In this document: positions 21,370 through 32,352 of the stretch, in pieces
Layout: each line of letters starts with the position of its first letter
Numbering within the stretch: position 1 is the stretch's first letter
Assembly (NCBI GenBank): GCA_949752795.1
Contig: OX457070.1
Coordinates: 35,373,574 to 35,437,573, forward strand
DNA: 64,000 nucleotides
Direction: 5' to 3'
Source of the DNA: Hyperoodon ampullatus
Taxonomy: Eukaryota; Chordata; Mammalia; Artiodactyla; Ziphiidae
Program-made: the position numbers and the translations under genes
The notes under the pieces: generated by a model
The model's input: the letters and a program-made list of their open reading frames with translations, nothing else
What the model was told of the DNA's origin: nothing
The model's database searches: none

Positions 21370-21770
21370 CCAAGACTTTCATCCATTTACTCAAGAAGTA
21401 TTTATTGAGTGCCTACTACCTGCTAGACATTATTTTGGAGTTTTGAGATATATCTGTGAACAAAACAAAAAGTTCTGTCCTTGAGGAAGCTTACATACTA
21501 ACAAAGCATATTGACATTTTAATTAGATTTTAAGAAGTGAATTGGATTTTCATAAATACGCACAACTGGGAAATGCATTTCATTCAGAGGGAACAACATA
21601 AGCAAAGACATGGAAATGTGAATATGTGTGTTCTATTTGGGGAGCATCAGATAGCTCCACGAAGCACAGAATACATGGTGAGGGCTGAAAAGGCAGGTTA
21701 CTGTCAGGTTGTGATGGTATGTCCAGGACAAGGTGACCTTTGCCAGATCAAAACTAGCATCTCTCACAGT
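21370..21770 (-). mobile_element. L2 LINE 3' part, reverse orientation
   Basis: AAGTATTTATTGAGTGCCTA, CTGTCCTTGAGGAAGCTTAC, CATTCAGAGGGAACAACATA and AGCAAAGACATGGAAATGTG follow the reverse L2 order. Confidence 0.7.
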
Positions 21771-21789
21771 TAGTACCAAAGCTTACTGT

Positions 21790-23430
21790 CTTCACCTAGA
21801 GGTTCTACAGACACCTTGAACTGTTGTGTCCCAAATGGTCTCATTATATTCCTCCTGAAACCTGCTCTTATTCCTATATTTTCTGACTTGATTCAGACCC
21901 TCACCATTTCTCACCTGGGCTATATCTCCTGCCTTAATCATCCTTTCCACCCTTCTAATTCATCTTTTCAACTACCTTAGAAATGATTTTTCCAAACTTT
22001 ATATAACCCAGAGTTCATATTAAAGCCACAGATTAGGAAATACCTGTCATTTTGGTGAAGGGGGAGACTGAGGAGGGGGGTTGTTACATTTGTATTAGTT
22101 TTCTATTGTATAACAAATTACCACAAATTTTAGAGGCTTAAGACAATATGCATTTGTTGTTTCACTGTATCAGAAGTCTGGCACAGTTTAGCTGGGTCTT
22201 CTACTTAGGGTCTTACAAGACTACAGAGTGTTGGCAGGGCTGTGTTTTCAACTGAAGGCTTGACTGGGGAAGTATCTACTTTCAAACTTGCTCAGGTTAT
22301 GGGCAGAATGCATTTGTTTGTAGTTAAACAACTCAAAGCCCCACTTTGTTCTGGCTGTTGGCTGAAGCCTGTCCTCAGCTCCTAGAGACCACCCACAGTT
22401 CCTTGCCATGTGGACTTTCCCCATCATGGCTACTTACTTCATCAAACCAGCAAGGAGAGTCTCTAGAGTGAGGCATTGCTAGCAAGACAGAATAGTGTGA
22501 TCATGGGAGTGACAGCCTTTGCTATATTATATTTATTATAAGCAAGTTACAGGTCCTGCTCACACTCACAGGGTCATGAACACCAGAGATGTGAACACCA
22601 AGAGGTAAAGATCATGGGGAGCCACCTTAAGTCTGTCTGTCACAACATTTTCATAGTCTTCTCTATCCTTGCTATCTGCTCACTGGGCACTGTCTCTGGG
22701 AATGACCTTGAAGCTTATTTTCTACCAAAACAAACAAAAAACCAACCACTGAAATTGTTTGTGAGTTAGTATTTTATGGAAATTATAGGGACACTGCCTT
22801 TGGCTATTTTGCTGGCTTATCTCACCTCTGCCCATTTCCCTATGGTCGGGAATTCCTTCTCCCTCTGGAAGGCACAGCAGTTCAGCTTTTCTAGCTTTCT
22901 GCTCATAGATGTGTACAGCCAAATCTCTTCAGGGGCTCAGCAGAACAAATTCAACTCATGCTGTTTAGAAGGCAGTAGGAATTAAAATAGAAAATGGTTT
23001 TTTTTCCCTGTTATATCTAATTATGATTCTATTTCTCCTTTGCTTAAAAAGCCCTTTAATGGTTCTCTATTTCTGCACAATAGGTGTAAGAAATATGGGA
23101 TACATTTAAATTTCCAAGTATGACAAGTCAGGCCCTCCCTTATTTGGCTCTTGTATGGTTTTTGGCCATTTCACACTTGTACTCCAGTGCCCATGTTTTA
23201 GGGAACTAGCTTATAGGCTGATTCATTACTCAGGAGCTTGACTCACATTGTTGTTTCTCCCTATGATGACACTTCCTCCCCTTCTGTTGCTCCTTCCCCT
23301 AAATATCTACTTCAATGTTATTTCCTCTATGAAGCTTTTCCTGTCTTTCTTTTGTACTCACAGTACCTTGTACAAACTGATATTATTAATGTTTATAACA
23401 CTTCCATAATTTTTTTACATGGCTTTTTTT
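21790..23430 (+). mobile_element. L2 LINE split by an MLT1-type LTR
   Basis: The left arm (about 21790-22050) has CCTGGGCTATATCTCCTGCC and AGAAATGATTTTTCCAAACT. The right arm (about 23010-23430) has TTGCTTAAAAAGCCCTTTAA, CTTATTTGGCTCTTGTATGG and TCCTCTATGAAGCTTTTCCT. These are consecutive parts of L2 in the sense orientation, so one L2 was opened by the LTR at 22091-22645. Confidence 0.65.
22091..22645 (-). mobile_element. MaLR-like LTR, reverse orientation
   Basis: It starts TGTATTAGTTTTCTATTGTA, continues AACAAATTACCACAAATTTT, AGTTTAGCTGGGTCTTCTAC and GCAAGGAGAGTCTCTAGAGT, and ends CTGTCTGTCACAACA. The ends (TG...CA) and phrase order fit an MLT1-family LTR in reverse. Confidence 0.65.
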
Positions 23431-24320
23431 TTTTATGAAACTGTAAACCTCTTGAAGAGGTTGTCCTATGGCAAAAGAAATACAGGTCAACACAGCAGGA
23501 GAGAAGTGATAGCTGGAGTACATGTTTGAAGGTAATTAACATATAAGATGGTATTTGAAATCATGAGAGTAGATGAGGTCATCCAGAAGAGAATAGAAAA
23601 GGACAAATCAAAGAAGTATAGAACCTCTAATTAAAATGCTCAATGAAGTGTAAATCAACCTTGTATCTGCAGTTTTCCATGGTATTTTGATTCTATTTTA
23701 TATAGTGCTTTTTAAAAGAATTACTTTTTCTTTTTACTAGATTGATTAGCCCATTGTTGTAGAGTGGTTTGGAGTCTGTCTACAGTCTAAATAAGGTATA
23801 CTATACATGAAATTTTTTCATTTAAAGAAAAAAATATTTCTTATGAAGGAATTAAAATTTTAAAACCTTAAATAAAATATTCTATTTTTCATGATTTGGG
23901 CACCTGGAATGATTTTTCAGTATCCTGCCAGTTTCATTTCTGTAAATTCCTGTTCTAAATAACATTTCTATTAAAGATCATAACATGTAAGCTTTCAGCC
24001 TTGTGACCTGAGGTATTTTATTGAAATGATGAGCCCTGAATGAATTAAAGGTCTTAATGTTCAGAACTAAAAGCCTAATTTCTTTAGATTTTATATAGTC
24101 ACACTTTGTAATAATTTAACAAGGACATTGAACACCTGTCATATGGATCTGTTACTGCCTTAGTTGATTTGGTTGCTTTCTAACTGATGGCTTCCACATG
24201 CTAATTGTGAACTTCATCAGTCCAGAGTAATATCATTTCCTGAGATTTTATTTTGAAAGTCCTATCATTTAGAATTGAATTGCAAGCAAAACTCATCTTC
24301 TTAGTTGTAAAGTTCTTTAA
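23431..24320. other. Unassigned AT-rich DNA
   Basis: No gene or named repeat is recognised. Confidence 0.4.
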
Positions 24321-24333
24321 TATAGAGCAGTTC

Positions 24334-24655
24334 TGGGACTTCCCTGGTGGCACAGTGGTTAAGAATCCACCTGCCAATGCAGGGGACACGGGTTCAAGCC
24401 CTGGTCCAGGAAGATCCCACATGCTGCGGATCAGCTAAGCCCATGTGCCACAATTACTGAGCCTGTGCTCTAGAGCCCGCGAGCCACAACTACTGAGCCC
24501 GTGCCTGGAGCCCCTGCTCCACAACAAGAGAAGCCACCGCAATGAGAAGCCCGGGCACCGCAACAAAGAGTAGCCCCCACTTGCAGCAACTAGAGAAAGC
24601 CCACATGCAGCAATGAAGACCCAATGCAGCCAAAACATTTAAAAATATATATATA
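24334..24655 (+). mobile_element. CHR-type SINE, long form (about 310 bp)
   Basis: Head GGACTTCCCTGGTGGCACAG. Beyond the body of the short form it continues with GCCACAACTACTGAGCCCG, CAATGAGAAGCCCGGGCACC and CAATGAAGACCCAATGCAGC before an AT-rich tail. TATAGAGCAGTTCT before the element reappears after it as TATAGAGAGAGCAGTTCT, a TSD expanded by GA slippage. Confidence 0.92.
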
Positions 24656-24669
24656 GAGAGAGCAGTTCT

Positions 24670-26087
24670 ATTTCCAGTATTACTTTCTTCAAAATAAGTT
24701 TGTTGTTGAATTATTCACAATTTGACATGTAAGGCAAATTGTTATGATAAAACTTTGAGAAGAGGAAAAATATGGTGGTTTAAACTTTATTAATTATTTT
24801 TGCTAATATGTTTAACAGAGGTTAGTAAAAGTCTTTTATAGATTATTAAGAGTAAACTAGAGTTTGTATTAATAATTTACAGTATATTCTTATTAGACTG
24901 TTCTCAAATTATTTTGAAATGAAATGGAAGATTTTATTTAGCAGTCTTCCTGTCTTCCCCTCACAAATGCTGGAAAGTGGTAGACTTTCCCCCACTCCTT
25001 CTGTTTCCATGTGGAGGGACTTCCCCAGAGTAACACTCTGGCCTCTTACCCCACCTTGTTAGTGGCTGACATCCATGAATCCACAGATTATAATTGAGTG
25101 GAGTTAATCTATTAAAAAGAACATAAGCACATAAACTTTCAGCCCTGGACCAGACTGAGGCAGTCTCAGGTTCTGTTCAAGGTTTGGTTTGGGGGCAGGA
25201 ATGAGGGTGGGGTAAGGCAGGATATGTCAGGGGATATTAGTGAGGTCATTTGGCCCCTCAGTCCTAACCCTCATTCTCCAAACAACCTTATCAATAATAA
25301 AGGTGGCATTTTGACCTCTAACTGCCTAACTCCAACCGTAGTCACTAAGATCCCTTCCAGCTCTGAAATTCAGTGATCCTAAATGGGATTAGGGGGGTGT
25401 ACTCATTGAATGTATAGGTTCCCAACAGAAAACGAAATTGTCAAAGGTATATCTACTTCTTGATCTAAATTGTTGGCCTTGACACTTTCCTTTCTATAAA
25501 GGAGAATGAAGCCACATAAATTTGATATGACTTGGCTAGCTTTCCTTTTGCTCCTATTTCCAGCCAGAGATACCCTGGCATGGACTCTATATGTGCTCTT
25601 GTCACATATGACAAGGAGATAGGCCTGAAGAAGAAGGGCTTAGAAGAGAACTATTCCACCATGACCCTCAAGAATTCTGCCAAGTCATTCTCCAACATTA
25701 TTTAGCAAAGGTGGGGTCTGGCTACCTTGCAGTTAGAAGGATAAGGGCACATCCATGAAGTTGTGATATGAGTACCTGGCTTCTTCTCCAGGACATTTCT
25801 ATGCCTCCAAAACCCTGGAATAAGAATTGAGAAAGATACTTCTCCTTAGTGTGCTTGGAAAGACATGATACCAGCCCTCTGGGTATGAAAGGGAGGATGG
25901 AGCCATATAAAATTTTATAGTCAGTCACAATTGCATTACTAAGTGCAGTATCATCTAGGATAAATCTGTTTCTGAAGGCAGTTATTTCATTTCAGTGCCA
26001 ATTTTTCTCATTCTGTCACATGTAGTTTTCTGGTGATATAAGAGATATGAAAATAAGAGACTGAAAGAACAATGTGAAATTAAATAT
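24670..26087. other. Unassigned DNA
   Basis: No gene is visible. ATCCCTTCCAGCTCTGAAAT near 25350 recalls the end of a MIR, but the match is too short to call. Confidence 0.4.
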
Positions 26088-26098
26088 AAAAGCATGGC

Positions 26099-26305
26099 GC
26101 GGGCTTCCCTGGTGGCGCAGTGGTTGAGAGTCCGCCTGCTGATGCAGGGGACGCGGGTTCGTGCCCCGGTCCGGGAAGATCCCACATGCGGCGGAGCAGC
26201 TGGGCCCGTGAGCCATGGCCACTGAGCCTGCGCGTCTGGAGCCTGTGCTCCGCAATGGGAGAGGCCACAGCAGTGAGAGGCCCGCGTACCGCAAAAAAAA
26301 AAAAA
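26099..26305 (+). mobile_element. CHR-type SINE, short form
   Basis: Nearly consensus copy with intact A box (TGGCGCAGTGG) and B box (GGTTCGTGCC). The TSD AAAAGCATGGC is perfect at 26088-26098 and 26306-26316. It still has most of its CpG sites, another sign of youth. Confidence 0.97.
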
Positions 26306-26548
26306 AAAAGCATGGCACTTAATTGTCAGTAACGATAAGTACATATCTAAAACTAAATACTGAAATTATGTGGTTTTGTGTTCAATAATTTAAATTCCCA
26401 AAGCCTGTCTGAAAATTCCTTACCTTTACATACTGAATTTAGTATGTGGTGAGTGAAACTGAGGGAGAACTCAAGCCTGAGCTGTAAACCTCCTCAGTCA
26501 TATTAAATAGGTGAGCTACTAGGAAATAACTCACTTTTTCCCTCATTG

Positions 26549-27142
26549 TCTTCTGTAGACTGACTGTTTGTGTCCCATCAAAATTCATATGTTGAGGGCT
26601 TCCCTGGTGGTGCAGTGGTTGAGAGTCCACCTGCCGATGCAGGGGACATGGGTTCGTGCCCCGGTCTGGGAAGATCCCACATGCCATGGAGTGGTTGGGC
26701 CCGTGAGCCATGGCCACTGAGCCTGCATGTCTGGAGCCTGTGCTCCGCAACGGGAGAGGCCACAGCGGTGAGAGGCCCGCGTACCGCAAAAAAAAAAAAA
26801 AAAATTCATATGTTGAAACCTAATCCACAATATTATGGTATTTGGAGATTGGGACCTTTGACACAGGTAATTATGTCATGAAGGTGGAGACCTTGTGAAC
26901 GGGATTAGTGCCCTTGTAAAAAAAAACCCAGAGAGCTTCCTCCCCACTTCTGCCTTGTAAGGAAGGACACAGGGAAAACATGGCCATCTATGAACCAGGA
27001 GGCAGAATCTCATTAGACACTGAATCTGCCAGTGCCTTGATCTTGGACTTCTCAGCCTCCAGAACAATGAGAAATAAATTTCTGTTGTTTATAATCTCAG
27101 CCTGTGGTATTTTGTTGTGGCAGCCTGAGTGAACTAAGATAT
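26549..27142 (+). mobile_element. MLT1-type (MaLR) LTR, split by a SINE
   Basis: Excellent match in order: GTTTGTGTCCCATCAAAATT, CATATGTTGAAACCTAATCC, GGGATTAGTGCCCTTGTAAA, GGCCATCTATGAACCAGGAG, CCTTGATCTTGGACTTCTCA, GAAATAAATTTCTGTTGTTT. The SINE at 26596-26800 duplicated the CATATGTTGA site. Confidence 0.92.
26596..26800 (+). mobile_element. CHR-type SINE, short form, nested in MLT1
   Basis: The TSD AAAATTCATATGTTGA is perfect at 26580-26595 and 26801-26816. The duplicated bases belong to the MLT1 host sequence, so the insertion is clearly younger than the LTR. The B box GGTTCGTGCC is intact. Confidence 0.98.
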
Positions 27143-27230
27143 CTGTTTTGTAATAATAATGAAACATAATAAAACAAGTGTAATGTTTGAAAAGCAATTT
27201 CTATATTAAGAGCTATTAAAAAGTACCCAG

Positions 27231-27555
27231 GGGACTTGCCTGGTGGCACAGTGGTTGGGAGTCCGCCTGCCAATGCAGGGGACACGGGTTCAATCCCTGG
27301 TCCAGGAAGATCCCACATGCCATAGAGCAACTGAGCCCGTGCGCCACAACTACTGAGCCCACATGCCACAACTACTGAAGCCCGCACGTCTAGAGCCTGT
27401 GCTCCGCAACAAGAGAAGCCGCCGCAATGAGAAGCCCACACACTGCAGTGAGGAGTGACCCCCACTCGCCACAACTAGAGAAAGCCCTCGCACAGCACTG
27501 AAGACCCAACACAGCCAAAAATAAATAAATAAATGAATAAATAAATTTATTTTTT
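27231..27555 (+). mobile_element. CHR-type SINE, long form
   Basis: Head GGGACTTGCCTGGTGGCACA, long-form 3' part (CAACAAGAGAAGCCGCCGCA, GACCCAACACAGCCAAAAAT) and an AAAT-type tail. The TSD TTAAAAAGTACCCAG is perfect at 27216-27230 and 27556-27570. Confidence 0.96.
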
Positions 27556-27570
27556 TTAAAAAGTACCCAG

Positions 27571-28043
27571 AAAAATAATTTTAAACATACAGGAAAATAA
27601 AGAGGTAGGGGTTACAGTAGATGGTAAATGCTGGCAAATTATTTAATTCACTACCCAAAGTTACTTCAGCAAAGAACCAAATTTTTCAACTTTTAGTTTA
27701 TTCTAGTTTTATATTACTCAACAGTATATTATGAAAAGATGATACTTTTCTGGTTTACAGTATACCAATGCTGCCAGAAAGATATACCATGCTATTTTTA
27801 AAAGCAAAAATTTGTAAATTTATTGCAGGCAATAAATCTGATGACCAAATTGATTATTTTTTTCAGTATTAAATCAGAAACTCTTTTTCCTTGTATGTTT
27901 GAAATTCATAGGTCACACACAGCTTTGTCTGCTCTCAGGGCTGGTGTCTCTGCTAAGGAATGAATGTCAGAGTGAAAATGTTAGAATCTCATGAGACATA
28001 ATCCCATATAGAAGCTTAGTGATAAGTTTCTATTGACAATAAT
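27571..28043. other. Unassigned AT-rich DNA
   Basis: No gene or named repeat is recognised. Confidence 0.4.
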
Positions 28044-28129
28044 AAACATCAATAAGTTTTAAAATTTATTTTATTGAAGTATAGTTGATTTACAATGTGT
28101 TAATTTCTACTGTACATCAGTGATTCAGT

Positions 28130-28130
<1 letters not shown>

Positions 28131-28174
<44 letters not shown>
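28131..28174 (+). repeat. (AT)n(GT)n(AT)n compound microsatellite
   Basis: AT 28131-28140, GT 28141-28162, AT 28163-28174, all uninterrupted. It lies inside the L1 3' UTR. Confidence 0.97.
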
Positions 28175-28380
28175 GTTCTTTTTCATATTCTTTTCCATTA
28201 TGGTTTATCATAGGATATTGAATATAGTTCCCCCATGCTATACAGTGGGGCCTTGTTTATCCAGTCTCTATATAATAGTTTGCATCTCTAATCCCAAATC
28301 CCCAGTCCATCCCTCCCCCATCCCCCATCCCCCTTGGCAACCACAAGTCTGTTCTCTATGTCTGTGTGTCTGTTTCTGTT

Positions 28381-28422
28381 TTTTAGATAGGTTTAGATAG
28401 GTTTAGATAGGTTTAGATAGGT
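28381..28422 (+). repeat. Tandem decamer GTTTAGATAG, four copies
   Basis: TTTTAGATAG followed by three perfect GTTTAGATAG units and a partial GTT. It expands an L1 phrase (TTTTTTAGAT...) at the 3' UTR/ORF2 boundary. Confidence 0.95.
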
Positions 28423-28857
28423 TCATCTGTGTCATATTTTAGATTCCACATATAAGTGATATCATATGGTATTTGTCTTTCTCTTTCTGACTTACTTCCC
28501 TTAGTATGATAATCTCTAGGTCCATCCATGTTGTTGCAAATGGCATTAATTCCATTCTTTTTTACAGCTGAGTAGTATTCCATTGTATATATGTACCATA
28601 TCTTCTTTATCCATTCATCTGTTAATGGACATTTAGGTTGTTTCCATGTTTTGGCTATTGTAAATAGTGCTGCAGTGAACATTGGGGTGCATGTGTCTTT
28701 TCAAATTATAGTTTTCTCTGGATATATGTGCAGGAGTGGCATTGCTGGATTGTATGCCAACTCTATTTTTATTTTTTTGAGGAAACTCCATACTGTTTTC
28801 CATAGTGGCTGCACCAATTTACGTTCCTACCAACAGCAAACATCAATAATTTTAAAA

Positions 28858-29341
28858 GCAAATGCTGGTGGGCAGGCACCATCTCTTCTGACCATTCTTC
28901 TCAAGTGTCTGTGTTACTCCCTGTATAGATAGCTTTCAAGGTATGGGCCTTTGAAATGTCAGGGTCTCTAGAAATGCTATAAAGGATCTAACTACAAAGA
29001 GAAAACCTTGAGCTTTTTGTGTTATGACTATGTGAAAGGCTTCACCTTCCTGAACAGGTATAAGTATGAAATCTGGTGTTTCATTTGGTTAGAGTTTGGG
29101 TAAAATTCTCTACGCTCAGAACAATGTCCTAAGCTACTTCCAATAATTGGTTAAGAATGTCCTAAAGAAATCTAAGAATTAGAATTTTTCAGAACTCTTG
29201 TTCCTTCTCTTTTAGGTGCAAGAAACAATACATTTCCTTGTTTTTTTAAGATGTATAGGGTAACAATAATATAGAGAATTTTCTGATATACATTTGCAGG
29301 ACTAGGTATAATGCAGCAAAATTCTTAAGTGAGAAGTTGTA
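28858..29341. other. Unassigned DNA
   Basis: No gene or named repeat is recognised. Confidence 0.4.
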
Positions 29342-29357
29342 TATACTGTACATTTTT

Positions 29358-29567
29358 GTTTGTTTGTTTTTGTTTGCGGTACGCGGGCCTCTCACTGTTG
29401 TGGCCTCTCCCGTTGCGGAGCACAGGCTCTGGACGTGCAGGCTCAGTGGCCATGGCTCACGGGCCCAGCCTCTCTGTGGCATGTGGGATCCTCCCGGACC
29501 GGGACATGAACCCGTGTCCCCTACATCAGCAGGCGGACTCTCAACCACTGCGCCACCAAGGAAACCC
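29358..29567 (-). mobile_element. CHR-type SINE, short form
   Basis: Reverse copy; the tail has become TTTG repeats. The TSD TATACTGTACATTTTT is perfect at 29342-29357 and 29568-29583 (16 bases). Confidence 0.96.
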
Positions 29568-29583
29568 TATACTGTACATTTTT

Positions 29584-29979
29584 AAAAAATCATCCTTTGT
29601 AGGAAATGTTCCTCTAAGAAACTCAGTCCAATATTTTCCACAATTCTTTACCTTCAGGCAGAGCTAAAGTTCAGCAAGGCAGTTCTTTGGGACATTAACT
29701 TAGGACATCTATAAACCTCATTGTGAGACTAAAATATCACTGAAATATTATTATATGGAGAAAAATGTGTAAATGGTGTTTAATATTCATGGGTTAAAAG
29801 AAATATTTGGGTAAACTACTTGGGGCTGATGGGTGGATCCTCCTTCCCATAGGGCATGCTGAGAACACTAAACCATCTTTAACGGTGATGATAGGGTATG
29901 CAAGCTTGAGATTAAAATTGAATTGTTCAGAACAATAGAGGAGAGGCAGTGTACTTGTTTCTTGTTATTTTTGGTGATT
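29584..29979. other. Unassigned DNA
   Basis: No gene or named repeat is recognised. Confidence 0.4.
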
Positions 29980-30513
29980 TGAAGATATATATACAAATTC
30001 TTTGATGCTCCTCCCTTGAAGAGGTGGTACTTACCATCTTCCCTCTTCCGTCTCCTTGAGTGTTGGCTGGACTTTGTGACTTGCTTCTTATGAGACTTGC
30101 TTCTTATGAATAGGCTATGGCATAAGTGACAATGTGTGACTTCTGAGACTAGGTAACAAAAGACATTGTGACTTCCTTCTTGCACTTTCTCTTGGATCAC
30201 TTGCTCTGGAGGAAGCTAGCTGCCATGTCAAGAGGACATTCAAATAACGTTATGGAGCGGCCCACATGATGAGGAACTGAGTCCTCTTTTGAGTGAGCCA
30301 TCTTGGAAATAGAACCTCCAACCCAGTCAAACCTTTATCTGATGACTGCCCCAACTGACAGCTTAGCTACAAAGTCATGAGAGACCCTGAGCTAGAACCA
30401 CCTAGTTAAGCCTCTCCTCAATTCCTGACCCAAAGAAATTTTCAGATAATAAACATTGTTGTTTTAATCTGCTGAGTAATGTGTTATGTAGCAATCAATA
30501 ACTAATACACTCT
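29980..30513 (+). mobile_element. MLT1-type (MaLR) LTR
   Basis: Sense-orientation phrases occur in order: GGAAGCTAGCTGCCATGTCA, AGCTTAGCTACAAAGTCATG, AGAGACCCTGAGCTAGAACC, CAGATAATAAACATTGTTGT and AGCAATCAATAACTAATACA. The AATAAA-like polyadenylation text and the terminal ACTAATACA are as expected for a MaLR 3' end. Confidence 0.8.
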
Positions 30514-31410
30514 TCTGCCATTAAATACTTAGCCTTACCTCTAGATAAGTGTTGAACATATATTTTTTTAGATATTGCTTTGGAAAGATGCCAAATTGTT
30601 AGTCCACCTGGAATACACACATATTTCAGCCCGAACTATTCCCCAAATTTCTCTAAATTCGTATCTGCTAAGGGCCGTAATCCTGCCAGCGTCCTTCTGA
30701 ACTTCTGATCATTTTATTTTGCTTATTTATTCGATCAGAAAAAATATAGTTCTCATGACTGTGCTTGATGCTGTGGGAAGATAAAAATATGGGCAAAATA
30801 TGGTCTTTCTTCATATGTGACACCATACCAGTAGAGATAGGTCTTGAGAAAGGCTATTTCCATTATGTAAGAACCAGAAATGCAACTGTACTGAACTCAT
30901 AACTCACTGGGCAAAGTAACATTCTGTCATCCAAATAAAGGGAACATAAGATCTTTTCAGATGTCTCTGAAGTAATTGCCAGACTTCAGTTGGGGTTTCT
31001 TAAGATTGTTAAGTGTATTCAGTTGTATATGCCACTTGGATATACTCTAAGAGCCTAAAATGCTTTATTTAGGAGCAAGTAATATCCACAAATACTCTTT
31101 TAGACTTTGGGGTTTCAGGTATCAATAATATATATAATTATTAATTATGGGGACTTAGGTAACTGATTTTTTTCTTTTTAACCGAGATCATAAAAAACAA
31201 AGTAAACAAAAACTATATCATCATTATCCCATTATTCCATTATTCCATAAACATTTTAATGCTTTTCTCTCTCCCAAAATCGAGGAAGGACATGAATTCA
31301 GAACAGAGGGCATTTCTTTAAACTGAATGAATTTAGCTCACTACATTACCTTATTTTTTTATTTTGCTGTGGGTCAGTGAAAAGTGTGCTGACCAACACT
31401 CTCTGACCTG
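30514..31410. other. Unassigned AT-rich DNA
   Basis: No gene or named repeat is recognised. Confidence 0.4.
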
Positions 31411-31414
31411 TAAC

Positions 31415-31610
31415 AAAGATTGGCAAACTACTGGCCCAGGGGCCAAATTTAGCCTTAAGCCTTTAACTGGGGCTTGAGCTAATAATGATTTTTACTTTTG
31501 TAAATGGTTACAATAAAAAAAGAAAAATGAGACAAAGACTGGTTGTTGTCCACAAGGCCTAAAATATTTACTATCTGGCCCTTACAGAAAAAGATGGCAA
31601 ACCTCTTATC
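31415..31610 (-). mobile_element. hAT-type element, same family as 17392-17601, reverse
   Basis: GATTGGCAAACTACTGGCCC at the left and AAAATATTTACTATCTGGCC near the right are the reverse complement of the 17.4-kb family's right and left ends. The ends are more decayed than in the other copy and no clear TSD survives. Confidence 0.75.
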
Positions 31611-31667
31611 TGTATCAGTCCGTAATTAGATCGCTTTAGAAAAGACTCTGATGCTGCTACAAACCAT

Positions 31668-31860
31668 TGAGATTACTATGGAGTGGTTAGCACCACGGGG
31701 CTAGTGTCAAGGAAAGATTAGACTTGAGGCTACTTTGGTGTATTCCTTAAACTTCCACTGTCTCTGAAACCTTGGGCAAGTCACTGAATCTCAGTGAGCC
31801 TGTTACCTCATTTATAACTTGATAATGGTTGAGGTCACTTCCAAATCTAAAATTCTGCTT
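31668..31860 (+). mobile_element. MIR element
   Basis: AACCTTGGGCAAGTCACTGA, ATCTCAGTGAGCCTGTTACC and TCATTTATAACTTGATAATG form the MIR core in sense orientation. Confidence 0.82.
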
Positions 31861-32333
31861 CTAAGATACCACCAACCTTCTATGGTTTACCTTCCTTTAA
31901 ATTCTGTTTCTCCTTTTCTTTTTTTTAACCTATTTTATTGCAGGGTTTTTTTTCCCCAATTTTATTGAGATGTAATTGACATATAGCACTGTTTAAGTTT
32001 AAGGTGTATAGCATAATGATTTGACTTATATGCATCATGAAATGATTACACTAGTAAGTTTAGTGAACATCCAACATCTCATATTGATACAAAATTAAAG
32101 AAATAGAAAAAAAAATATTTTCTTCTTATGATGAGAACTCTTAGGATATACTCTCTTAACTTTCATATATAACATATAGCAGTGTTAATTATATTTATTA
32201 TGTTGTACATTATATCACTAATACTTGTTTATCTTATAACTGGAAGTTTGTACCTTTCGACTGCCTTCATCCAATCCCCCCTCTTTCTACCCCCCACCTC
32301 TGGTAACCACAATTCTGATCTCTTTTTCTATGA

Positions 32334-32352
32334 GTTGGTTGGTTGGTTGGTT
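32334..32352 (+). repeat. GGTT tetranucleotide tract at a 3'-UTR junction
   Basis: About four TTGG units lie exactly between two L1 3'-UTR segments, which start near 31944 (TTTTATTGAGATGTAATTGA) and near 32353 (TTTGAAGTATAATTGACCTA). It is probably the decayed tail of the right-hand L1. Confidence 0.85.

Larger units (their letters stand above)
28065..28837 (-). mobile_element. L1 3' end (3' UTR plus ORF2 C terminus), complete 5'-truncated insertion
   Basis: Reverse L1: TTATTTTATTGAAGTATAGT opens the 3' UTR. The ORF2 C terminus at 28413-28682 (minus) reads with [17 protein letters not shown] and [12 protein letters not shown]. Flanking direct repeats AAACATCAATAAGTTTTAAA (28044-28063) and AAACATCAATAATTTTAAAA (28838-28857) differ by one base indel, so this is a single truncated insertion with both ends present. 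An AT/GT tract (28131-28174) and a tandem decamer (28381-28422) lie in its UTR. Confidence 0.92.

Noticed and set aside
26110..26170. tRNA gene predicted from the SINE head with A and B boxes
   Set aside because: The boxes are real, but the region lacks a cloverleaf with a proper anticodon and acceptor stem and occurs two dozen times as part of a dispersed SINE.
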